This document shows, in pieces, positions 1-5,375 of a stretch of 6,534 bases of DNA. Origin of the DNA: an uncultured Bacilli bacterium (GTDB taxonomy: Bacteria; Bacillota_I; Bacilli_A; RFN20; CAG-826). The stretch is taken from the NCBI GenBank assembly GCA_934162685.1, contig CAKPJO010000088.1:1-6534 (forward strand), given 5' to 3'. The notes beneath the pieces are model-generated. The model was not told where the DNA came from and did no database searches. It saw only the letters and a list, made by a program, of their open reading frames with translations. The position numbers and the translations under genes are program-made. How positions within the stretch are numbered: position 1 is the stretch's first letter; each line of letters opens with the position of its first letter.

Positions 1-27
1 ATATACATGTAGCGGGATAAATTTCAT
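1..27 (-). CDS. 5' end of a gene leaving the window; possibly DNA polymerase III alpha subunit (DnaE)
   Basis: Only nine codons are visible, reading MKFIPLHVY on the minus strand from an ATG at 27-25. What supports a real start is the context: a purine-rich Shine-Dalgarno (GAAGGTGAAAGG) just upstream of the ATG and a well-spaced promoter ending about 28 bases before it. The peptide resembles the opening of bacterial DnaE-type polymerases, whose N-terminal PHP domain begins with a short hydrophobic run followed by L-H-V and an aromatic/His residue. That family assignment is an inference from nine residues and could be wrong; any protein starting with a similar beta strand would fit. The gene would be transcribed divergently from licD. 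Confidence 0.4.
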
Positions 28-54
28 ACCTTTCACCTTCAACCTTCATTGATA

Positions 55-83
55 ATTTTAACTAATTTAGATACTTTTATCAA
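55..83 (-). promoter_or_regulatory. Sigma-A-type promoter for the leftmost minus-strand gene
   Basis: On the minus strand, TTGATA (83-78, 5/6 to consensus) is followed by a 17-base spacer and TAAAAT (60-55, 5/6). Transcription would begin near 47-49, giving a leader of about 21 bases that contains the Shine-Dalgarno and the ATG at 27. The predicted start point also argues against translation from the ATG at 49-47, which would lie at the very 5' end of the message without a ribosome binding site. Confidence 0.6.
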
Positions 84-198
84 TGAAAATAGCATTTATA
101 AATATTATAAATATTTAAATATGAAAATAGTTAATAAAATGCTCTAATAATTTAACAAAAATATAAAAATAGTACTCATTTTATAAATGTTTAACAAA
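83..198. repeat. Loosely iterated 38-42 bp AT-rich motif, three copies
   Basis: The decamer ATGAAAATAG occurs exactly at 83-92 and 121-130, and with one change (ATAAAAATAG) at 163-172. Each copy is followed 27-31 bases after its start by a TTTAA-type element: TTTAAAT at 114-120, TTTAACAAA at 151-159 and TTTAACAAA at 190-198. The first copy also contains a 9-bp tandem repeat TATAAATAT (97-105 and 106-114) and a 12-bp palindrome ATATTTAAATAT (111-122). The units lie between two divergent promoters, and the last TTTAACA overlaps the licD -35. This may be a decayed tandem duplication or a set of protein-binding sites; base composition alone could produce part of it. Confidence 0.35.
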
Positions 199-221
199 TA
201 ATTAAAAAAATATGTTATACT
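191..221 (+). promoter_or_regulatory. Extended -10 promoter for licD
   Basis: TGTTATACT at 213-221 is an extended -10 (TG, one base, then TATACT at 216-221, 5/6 to consensus). A -35-like TTAACA (191-196, 5/6) lies 19 bases upstream of the hexamer, longer than optimal, which the TG extension could compensate. The start point would be near 228, immediately before the Shine-Dalgarno GGAG (229-232), so the leader would be only about 13 bases. Confidence 0.55.
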
Positions 222-240
222 TTGACTTGGAGTTGACATT

Positions 241-1086
241 ATGAATGAGTTACAACAAATCGAAAGAGATTTATTAAAAGAATATATTGATTTTTGTGAA
301 AAACACAATTTAACATACTTTTTGATGGCAGGAACACTTTTAGGCGCAATTAGACATAAAGGATTTATTCCTTGGGATGACGATATTGATGTTGCTATGC
401 CTAGAGAAGATTATGACCGATTTTGCGAATTAGCGGCTAAAGAATTTACTGGTGATATTTTCTTTCAATCTTACAAAACTGATAAGCATTTTCCATATGT
501 TTTTTCTAAATTACGTAATACTAATACAACGTTCATTGAAGCAGTTTATAAACATGTTGATATGAATCATGGCGTTTATATTGATATTTTCCCAATTGAT
601 GGAATATCTAAGCATAATGCAAATAAATTTTGGTTACATATTAAAATTTATTTACAAGCTATTATTTGGTTCCTTGGTTGGCCAGTAGTGTTATTTAGAA
701 AACCACGTTTAAAATTCTTTTTAACTGATATAATTATTGATATTTTAGTTTTACCATTTTTCTTATTTAATATTGGAAATTGGTCTAAAAAAGTATATGA
801 AAAAATATTGAAACATATAAAGCTAAAAGATGCAAAATTAGTGGCTAATATTCAATGTGGAGATTATCGTAATAAAAAGAATATTTATCCAAAAGAATTG
901 TTAGGCGAATATATTGATTGGCCATTTGAAGACTTGATTTGTAAAGTTCCAAAAGATTATGATAAGTTCTTAACATTATCGTATGGTGATTATATGAAAT
1001 TACCTCCAAAAAACAAACAAATTGGACATCATTATAGTTCTGGCTATGATATGAGTAAATCTTATAAAGAGTATATAAAAAATTAG
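241..1086 (+). CDS. licD: LicD-family phosphotransferase (281 aa)
   Basis: LicD-family proteins (nucleotidyltransferase fold) move a phosphorylated small group, classically phosphocholine from CDP-choline, onto surface glycans or glycolipids; fungal and animal relatives act in mannosylphosphate or ribitol-phosphate transfer. The family signature is intact: G-T-L-L-G-A-I-R-H-K-G at 31-41, then I-P-W with the metal-binding D-D-D-I-D at 46-50 and R-E-D-Y-D-R-F at 55-61. A second conserved block, G-V-Y-I-D-I-F-P-I-D-G, is at 111-121, and the C-terminal Y-G-D-Y-M-K-L-P-P is at 248-256 with H-H at 263-264. Residues about 131-177 are hydrophobic and interrupted by basic residues, suggesting close membrane association; no signal peptide is seen. 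The start is supported by GGAG eight bases before the ATG, and the length is normal. No choline uptake or cytidylyltransferase gene (licA/B/C) or glycosyltransferase is adjacent, so the donor and acceptor are unknown. The family is certain, the substrate is not. Confidence 0.9.
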   Translation: MNELQQIERDLLKEYIDFCEKHNLTYFLMAGTLLGAIRHKGFIPWDDDIDVAMPREDYDRFCELAAKEFTGDIFFQSYKTDKHFPYVFSKLRNTNTTFIEAVYKHVDMNHGVYIDIFPIDGISKHNANKFWLHIKIYLQAIIWFLGWPVVLFRKPRLKFFLTDIIIDILVLPFFLFNIGNWSKKVYEKILKHIKLKDAKLVANIQCGDYRNKKNIYPKELLGEYIDWPFEDLICKVPKDYDKFLTLSYGDYMKLPPKNKQIGHHYSSGYDMSKSYKEYIKN

Positions 1087-1109
1087 TTCATTTCCGAACT
1101 AATTTTTTT
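1077..1109. terminator. Bidirectional intrinsic terminator between licD and nrnA
   Basis: AATTAGTTC (1081-1089) pairs with GAACTAATT (1096-1104) around a six-base loop (ATTTCC). Flanking A and T runs lengthen the stem to about 13 pairs and give a U-tract in both directions: T's at 1103-1109 on the plus strand and the complement of the A's at 1077-1082 on the minus strand. The left arm contains the licD TAG stop (1084-1086), and the nrnA TAA lies 10 bases to the right. The convergent arrangement makes a shared terminator the natural reading. Confidence 0.8.
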
Positions 1110-1119
1110 ATACTTTTAT

Positions 1120-2112
1120 TTATTTTATAAATAATTTATCTAATTCTTCAATTAAAGAATCAAGTTGAGACAAGTCTTTTAATCTTGCTCCTGATGCTTG
1201 TTCATGACCTCCGCCGTTAAACATTGCCGCAACACCATTGATTGGTTTTTCTTTTGATCTAATTGATACACGCCAATCACCTTTATTAATATCTTGAGTA
1301 ACACAGAACCAAGCATTTATTCCATCAATATTAGAGAAAAGGTTAATATTTTCTTTGCCACGCTCAACTGTAATTTTTAGTTCGTTTTGGACATCAATTG
1401 GTAAGATATAATAAGCAACGCCGCCTTTAGTTACTTTGAAATTACCTAAAACATAAGCAGTAACTTTTAAGTCATCAATATTTTTAGTATACATTTTTTG
1501 ATAAACATCTTTAGATAAGTTAAAGCCAGTTTCTAATAATAACTTAGAAATTTCAAAAGTATGAGGAGAAGTTGAATTGTATAAGAATCGACCTGAATCT
1601 CCAACAATTCCTGAATATAAATAGTGAGCGGCTTCTTTATTCATGACTTTAGCAAAATAAAATAGCATATTAGCCATTAATTCCGCACAAGATGCTAATT
1701 CATCGTTAACAATATTAATGTTGCCATATGGCTCAACATTTGGATGATGGTCCATTTTAATAATGAATTTTGCTTTAGCGTAACGTTTATCACTAATTCT
1801 TTTAGTATCACCAGTATCCATAACAACAGCTAAAAATTCATTATTATCAAACCAACTATCATCAATTATTTCCATTTCTTCATATAAGCGTGGAGTTAAT
1901 GTGACATGATTTTCTCCAACAACATGAACTTCTTTATTTGGATAGTTATCTTTTAACCAATGATATAATCCAAGTTGTGTACCAAGTGCATCAAAATCGG
2001 GAGATTGATGACGGAATAACACAATTTTGTCATAGTTATTAATAAGTTCTAGTACTTTATCATAACTTTCTTTGTTTTTGTTTATTAATTCTAAAATTAC
2101 TTTATCGAACAT
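1120..2112 (-). CDS. nrnA: DHH-DHHA1 phosphoesterase, NrnA-type oligoribonuclease / pAp phosphatase (330 aa)
   Basis: NrnA degrades 2-5 nt RNA fragments at the end of mRNA decay and dephosphorylates 3'-phosphoadenosine 5'-phosphate; some relatives act on pApA from c-di-AMP. The protein shows the full two-domain set. The DHH domain has R-H-Q-S-P-D-F-D-A at 34-42 (H35, D39, D41 as Mn ligands), V-M-D-T-G-D at 97-102, the name-giving D-H-H-P at 121-124, and G-I-V-G-D-S-G-R-F at 168-176. The C-terminal DHHA1 domain ends with the substrate-binding G-G-G-H-E-Q-A-S-G at 300-308. There is no membrane, PAS or GGDEF part, so it is a cytoplasmic stand-alone enzyme rather than GdpP. Length fits Bacillus NrnA (a little over 310 aa). 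The ATG at 2112 has GAGGTG (2123-2118) five bases upstream. The gene lies 60 bases downstream of ackA on the same strand but has its own promoter. Whether oligo-RNA, pAp or pApA is the main substrate cannot be read from sequence. Confidence 0.93.
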   Translation of the reverse strand: MFDKVILELINKNKESYDKVLELINNYDKIVLFRHQSPDFDALGTQLGLYHWLKDNYPNKEVHVVGENHVTLTPRLYEEMEIIDDSWFDNNEFLAVVMDTGDTKRISDKRYAKAKFIIKMDHHPNVEPYGNINIVNDELASCAELMANMLFYFAKVMNKEAAHYLYSGIVGDSGRFLYNSTSPHTFEISKLLLETGFNLSKDVYQKMYTKNIDDLKVTAYVLGNFKVTKGGVAYYILPIDVQNELKITVERGKENINLFSNIDGINAWFCVTQDINKGDWRVSIRSKEKPINGVAAMFNGGGHEQASGARLKDLSQLDSLIEELDKLFIK

Positions 2113-2130
2113 AATTTCACCTCGAATGGC

Positions 2131-2139
2131 ATTATAACA
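2131..2139 (-). promoter_or_regulatory. Extended -10 promoter for nrnA
   Basis: On the minus strand, TGTTATAAT occupies 2139-2131: a perfect -10 TATAAT (2136-2131) preceded by TG and one base. No recognisable -35 is found 16-18 bases upstream, where the ackA terminator stem lies, so the promoter would rely on the TG extension. Predicted initiation near 2124 would place the Shine-Dalgarno GAGGTG (2123-2118) at the 5' end of the message and give a leader of about 12 bases. Confidence 0.6.
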
Positions 2140-2160
2140 AAAAAAGGTGCATTGCGCACC
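2139..2160 (-). terminator. Intrinsic terminator of ackA
   Basis: Reading on the minus strand, GGTGC (2160-2156), a five-base loop GCAAT and GCACC (2150-2146) form a compact GC-rich stem followed at once by seven T's (2145-2139). A's upstream of the stem could pair with this T run past one mismatch. It starts 12 bases past the ackA stop codon. Its last T is also the first base of the nrnA extended -10 element. Confidence 0.85.
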
Positions 2161-2172
2161 ATTTTTGATAAA

Positions 2173-3366
2173 TTATTTAATATTTAAGATACGGCAAGTA
2201 TCACGAGCAATCATTAATTCTTCATCAGTAGGAATTAAGACTACTTTAATTTTGCTATCATCAGTGGATAAGACAGCTTCTTCACCGCGAATTGTAAGTT
2301 GTTCAGGTTTTAACTTAACACCAAGAGCTTCGGCAATTCCATCAACAACACGTTGACGTAAATATCCATCATTTTCACCAACACCAGCAGAGAAGACAAG
2401 TAAGTCACAACCGCCAAGTCGTACATAGTATTGACCAATGTAATCAACAACACGTCTAACCCATAAATCAATAGCAAGTTCAGCGCGTTTATTACCTTCA
2501 CGCATTGCTTTTAATACGTTTCTAGAATCATCATCAACGCCAGAGAATCCTTTTAATCCAGATTGCTTATTAAGAGTTTGGAACATTTGTTCAGGTGTCA
2601 TACCTGTTTTTTCACAAGCATAAGTAACAACACTTGGATCGATATCTCCGCATCTTGTACCCATCATGATTCCACCTAATGGTGTAAGTCCCATAGATGT
2701 AGCAACACATTTTCCATCTTTAATAGCAGTAATAGAAGCACCTGATCCTAAGTGACATGTAATCATACGAACGTTTTCTTTTTTATCAACGAACTTCATA
2801 CCTTCGTGACTTAGATATTTATGAGAAGTACCATGAGCGCCATAACGACGAATATCATATTTTTCATACCATTCATATGGAACAGGGAACATATAATCTT
2901 GAGGCTCCATAGTTTGGTGGAAAGCAGTATCAAACACTGCAACATTACCAACATGAGGTAAAGCTTCCTTGATAGCACGTAAACCAATTAAGTGTGCTCC
3001 ATTATGAAGTGGAGCAAGGGAAATTAATTCTTCAACTTTCTTTTCGACATCATCATCAAATTTAACAGAATCCTTAAAATATTTTCCGCCTTGAACAATA
3101 CGATGTCCAACACCTTGGATTTCTTCTAAGTGTTTAACAACACCTTTTTCTAATAATGTTTTTAAAACCAATTCAACTGCATATGTATAAGTTAGAACTG
3201 GAAGAACTTTTTCTTCTTTTTGATCATTTAATACAAATTTGAATTCAGCATCTTCTTTACCAATTCTACCGACTAAACCAGAACAAATAACTTTTTCTTC
3301 AGGCATTTCAAATAGTTTGAATTTCAATGATGAACTACCGGCATTGACCGCCATTACTTTTGCCAT
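2173..3366 (-). CDS. ackA: Acetate kinase AckA (397 aa)
   Basis: AckA interconverts acetyl-phosphate + ADP and acetate + ATP in the cytoplasm, the energy-yielding last step of overflow or fermentative acetate production. Family landmarks are all present: the N-terminal phosphate-binding V-N-A-G-S-S-S at 7-13, H-R at 88-89, L-A-P-L-H-N at 117-122, F-D-T-A-F-H at 145-150, the Y-G-A-H-G-T-S-H block at 175-182, the second-domain H-L-G-S-G-A-S at 205-211, M-G-T-R-C-G-D-I-D-P at 235-244 (R238 being the catalytic arginine), F-S-A-G-V-G-E-N at 325-332, and T-D-E-E-L at 380-384 with the metal-site glutamate. Length matches the usual ~395-400 aa. The ATG at 3366 is chosen because AAGGAGG (3380-3374) lies seven bases upstream and the protein then opens as MAKVMAVNAG; an in-frame ATG at 3387 lies upstream of the Shine-Dalgarno. 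Position 92 is Gln where many homologues have His (H-R-V-V-H-G-G); other residues are known there. No pta gene is adjacent. Confidence 0.97.
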   Translation of the reverse strand: MAKVMAVNAGSSSLKFKLFEMPEEKVICSGLVGRIGKEDAEFKFVLNDQKEEKVLPVLTYTYAVELVLKTLLEKGVVKHLEEIQGVGHRIVQGGKYFKDSVKFDDDVEKKVEELISLAPLHNGAHLIGLRAIKEALPHVGNVAVFDTAFHQTMEPQDYMFPVPYEWYEKYDIRRYGAHGTSHKYLSHEGMKFVDKKENVRMITCHLGSGASITAIKDGKCVATSMGLTPLGGIMMGTRCGDIDPSVVTYACEKTGMTPEQMFQTLNKQSGLKGFSGVDDDSRNVLKAMREGNKRAELAIDLWVRRVVDYIGQYYVRLGGCDLLVFSAGVGENDGYLRQRVVDGIAEALGVKLKPEQLTIRGEEAVLSTDDSKIKVVLIPTDEELMIARDTCRILNIK

Positions 3367-3392
3367 AAATTTTCCTCCTTGACACATTAAAT

Positions 3393-3421
3393 AGAATAGT
3401 ACTTTTTAAAATAATAGTAAA
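3393..3421 (-). promoter_or_regulatory. Probable ackA promoter
   Basis: On the minus strand, TTTACT (3421-3416, 4/6) and TATTCT (3398-3393, 4/6) are separated by 17 bases. The start point would be near 3386, six bases ahead of the AAGGAGG site. The match to consensus is modest, as expected for a promoter that needs an activator, and the cre-like site lies directly upstream. A perfect TATAAT further upstream (3449-3444, minus) lacks a partner -35 but remains an alternative. Confidence 0.4.
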
Positions 3422-3437
3422 GATTAATTCGTTAATC
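3422..3437. repeat. Inverted repeat GATTAA-TTCG-TTAATC in the ackA/glgB spacer
   Basis: Perfect 6-bp arms (3422-3427 and 3432-3437) flank a four-base centre TTCG. It ends one base from the proposed ackA -35 and overlaps the cre-like site by seven bases. If ackA were transcribed from the more distant TATAAT at 3449-3444, this would sit in the leader as a short weak hairpin; otherwise it could be an operator. Confidence 0.45.
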
Positions 3438-3444
3438 GCTTACA
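3431..3444. promoter_or_regulatory. CcpA cre-like operator between ackA and glgB
   Basis: The minus strand reads TGTAAGCGATTAAC. Compared with the cre consensus TGWAANCGNTNWCA, the first twelve positions agree and only the last two differ (AC instead of CA); the left half TGTAAGCG is ideal. The centre is about 51 bases upstream of the proposed ackA start point and about 67 upstream of the proposed glgB start. In Bacillus subtilis, CcpA activates ackA from a cre located upstream of the promoter, and the geometry here is comparable. No ccpA gene is in the window, so presence of the regulator is an assumption. Confidence 0.6.
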
Positions 3445-3469
3445 TTATAAACTATTTACTTAATTATCC

Positions 3470-3498
3470 TAGATAATAATAAAAAATTTACTTATAAT
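3470..3498 (+). promoter_or_regulatory. Promoter of the glgB-glgP operon
   Basis: A perfect -10 TATAAT (3493-3498) follows a 17-base spacer and a weak -35 TAGATA (3470-3475, 4/6). Transcription would start near 3505, about 19 bases before the ATG, with the Shine-Dalgarno GAGGTG at 3512-3517. A 17-bp palindrome is centred on the -10. Confidence 0.6.
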
Positions 3499-3505
3499 AT
3501 AAGTA
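3489..3505. promoter_or_regulatory. 17-bp palindrome over the glgB -10, candidate operator
   Basis: TACTTATA (3489-3496) and TATAAGTA (3498-3505) are perfect reverse complements around a single central A (3497). The dyad spans the whole -10 hexamer and reaches the predicted start point, which is a classic repressor position. In DNA this AT-rich an 8-bp perfect dyad can arise by chance about once in a window of this size, so the location is the main argument. Confidence 0.4.
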
Positions 3506-3523
3506 GTACGTGAGGTGAAGTGA

Positions 3524-5374
3524 ATGAGTTTTGACCTAAATGAATTTCTATATGGACAATCGATAACAGCTTATGAGTATTTTGGTGCTCATAAAGTTAT
3601 TAAAGATAATGTTGAAGGAATAATGTTTCGTCTATATGCTCCACTAGCAAGAGATGTTTCGATAATAGGTGATTTTAATAATTGGGATGTCACTAAACAT
3701 AAAATGATGCGTATAGATCCTAATGGCATATTTGAAATATTTATTCCAGGGTTAACCGATTACGCAAATTATAAATTTCATTTTTTAAATGCTAAAAATC
3801 AATATGTTGATAAAAGTGACCCATATGCTTTCTTTAGTGAGTTACGCCCATTAACGGCTTCTCGTGTATTTGATTATACGGATTTTATTTGGCATGATCA
3901 AAAACATATGCGCCAACGCAATCGTTATTTTGATAGACCACTATCAATTTATGAATTACATTTAGGGTCTTGGCTTGGTCAAAAAGATAATCGCTTTTTA
4001 TCTTACGAAGAGATCGCGGATTATCTTATTAAGTACTGCTTAGAAAATGGCTTTAACGCTATTGAAATAATGCCTGTTACTCAATATCCTTTTGATGGCT
4101 CTTGGGGTTATCAAGCAACTGGATTTTATTCGGTAGATTCTAGATATGGCAATCCAAAACAATTGATGTCATTTATTGATCGCATGCATTGTGCTGGTAT
4201 TGCGGTAATACTAGATTTTGTCTTAGTGCATTTTGCTATTGATAATTATGGCTTAATTGAATTTGATGGAAGTCGAATGTATGAATATAATTCCGAAGAA
4301 AATGCTTTTTCGCAATGGGGTAGTGCTTTGTTTGATTTAGGTAAAGATCCGGTGCGTTCATTCTTGATGAGTGCTGTTAATTACTTTCTAACTAATTTCC
4401 ATTTTGATGGTATTAGATTTGACGCTATTAGCAATGTTATTTATTGGCATGGGAATTCTAATAAAGGTGAGAATAGTGGTGCGATTGAATTCATTAAAAG
4501 ATTAACAGGAAAGCTTCATTATGCTCATCCTAATGTTATTTTAATTGCGGAAGATTCATCGGCGTATAAAGGCGTTACTGCTCCATTAGAAAGTGGCGGA
4601 TTAGGATTTGATTATAAATGGGATTTAGGATGGATGAATGATACTTTAAAATATTATTCTTTAGACCCGATTTATCGTAAGTATCATCATAATCTAATTA
4701 CTTTCTCGATGGCTTACTTTTTCTCAGAACATTTTTTACTTCCTTTATCCCATGATGAAGTAGTACATGGAAAAGGAACTATCATTAATAAAATTAATGG
4801 CGATTATTATGAAAAGTTTGCTCAATTAAGAAATCTTTATACTTACATGTGGGCTCATCCGGGTAAAAAACTTAATTTTATGGGTAATGAACTTGCATCT
4901 TTCGATGAGTGGAATGAAAATAAGTCTTTACCATGGAACTTAAAAAGATATCCGGCTCATGATTCTATTAGTAGAATGATTCGTGATTTAAATCTTATCT
5001 ATGCTCATGAAAAAGCAATGTACATGGATGAATATAATCCAAGTCGTTATGCTTGGACTTTAGTGGACAATAATGATCAAAGTGTTTTTGCTTTTATAAG
5101 AACTTATAACAATGATACATTATTATTTGTTTTCAATATGACACCGAATTATTATGAAGTATATGATATTCCGACTTATATTCCGGGAACTTATACAGAA
5201 ATATTTAATAGTGATAAAGATGTTTATGGTGGCAAAAACCAATACAATGGTTTAAAATTAAAAACTAGTGTGGGAGGTCCAGAAGGTCGACCATATCACA
5301 TTACAATAAAATTAGGTAGTTTTGCGGCAATGATATTTAAATGCGTTACCCGTAGAAGAAAGGTAGTTAATTAG
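3524..5374 (+). CDS. glgB: 1,4-alpha-glucan (glycogen) branching enzyme GlgB (616 aa)
   Basis: GlgB cuts alpha-1,4 glucan chains and re-attaches them through alpha-1,6 links, making glycogen branches in the cytoplasm. Domains in order: an N-terminal CBM48 module (about 20-107, with G-D-F-N-N-W-D at 49-55), the GH13_9 catalytic barrel (about 140-500) and an all-beta C-terminal domain. Diagnostic motifs: Y-E-L-H-L-G-S-W at 143-150; M-P-V-T-Q-Y-P-F-D-G-S-W-G-Y-Q at 183-197; region I D231...H236; region II D-G-I-R-F-D-A at 295-301 with nucleophile D300; region III I-A-E-D-S at 341-345 with acid/base E343; region IV L-S-H-D-E-V-V-H-G-K-G at 408-418 with D411. All catalytic residues are present. 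Region I reads D-F-V-L-V-H-F where GlgB usually has D-W-V-P-x-H-F. Length fits Bacillus GlgB (about 627 aa), apart from a short basic tail (T-R-R-R-K-V-V-N) whose codons carry the glgP ribosome binding site. The ATG has GAGGTG six bases upstream. It is first in an operon with glgP. Confidence 0.96.
   Translation: MSFDLNEFLYGQSITAYEYFGAHKVIKDNVEGIMFRLYAPLARDVSIIGDFNNWDVTKHKMMRIDPNGIFEIFIPGLTDYANYKFHFLNAKNQYVDKSDPYAFFSELRPLTASRVFDYTDFIWHDQKHMRQRNRYFDRPLSIYELHLGSWLGQKDNRFLSYEEIADYLIKYCLENGFNAIEIMPVTQYPFDGSWGYQATGFYSVDSRYGNPKQLMSFIDRMHCAGIAVILDFVLVHFAIDNYGLIEFDGSRMYEYNSEENAFSQWGSALFDLGKDPVRSFLMSAVNYFLTNFHFDGIRFDAISNVIYWHGNSNKGENSGAIEFIKRLTGKLHYAHPNVILIAEDSSAYKGVTAPLESGGLGFDYKWDLGWMNDTLKYYSLDPIYRKYHHNLITFSMAYFFSEHFLLPLSHDEVVHGKGTIINKINGDYYEKFAQLRNLYTYMWAHPGKKLNFMGNELASFDEWNENKSLPWNLKRYPAHDSISRMIRDLNLIYAHEKAMYMDEYNPSRYAWTLVDNNDQSVFAFIRTYNNDTLLFVFNMTPNYYEVYDIPTYIPGTYTEIFNSDKDVYGGKNQYNGLKLKTSVGGPEGRPYHITIKLGSFAAMIFKCVTRRRKVVN
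5355..5363 (+). promoter_or_regulatory. Ribosome binding site of glgP inside glgB
   Basis: GAAGAAAGG lies within the last codons of glgB, 12 bases before the glgP ATG at 5376. The spacing is a little long, which suggests glgP translation may depend partly on ribosomes finishing glgB at the TAG (5372-5374), one base before the glgP start. Confidence 0.55.
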
Positions 5375-5375
5375 T

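Noticed and set aside
1..49. Alternative minus-strand start at ATG 49-47 giving a different frame
   Set aside because: It has no Shine-Dalgarno and coincides with the predicted transcription start; the ATG at 27-25 has both signals.
97..122. AT-rich tandem and palindromic words as a replication origin or DnaA region
   Set aside because: There are no DnaA-box-like motifs (TTATCCACA type) nearby and no replication-initiation gene; the words are what very AT-rich DNA produces.
2147..2356. Plus-strand open frame of 69 codons
   Set aside because: It lies antisense over the ackA 3' end and terminator, has no ribosome binding site, and its composition looks like a complement of ackA codons.
2310..2501. 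Minus-strand open frame of 63 codons
   Set aside because: It lies inside ackA in another frame, without a Shine-Dalgarno; ackA itself is intact and conserved through this stretch.
3367..3387. Longer ackA start at ATG 3387, adding seven residues
   Set aside because: The extension encodes the AAGGAGG site itself, and homologues begin at the MAKVMAVNAG start; translation from 3366 explains the Shine-Dalgarno spacing.
3444..3449. Perfect TATAAT on the minus strand as the main ackA -10
   Set aside because: No -35-like hexamer is found 16-18 bases upstream and there is no TG extension; it would also place the cre-like site over the promoter. Kept only as an alternative.
3367..3523. Riboswitch or structured leader upstream of glgB or ackA
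   Set aside because: Both predicted leaders are about 20 bases long, too short for an aptamer, and no terminator-like hairpin precedes either start codon.
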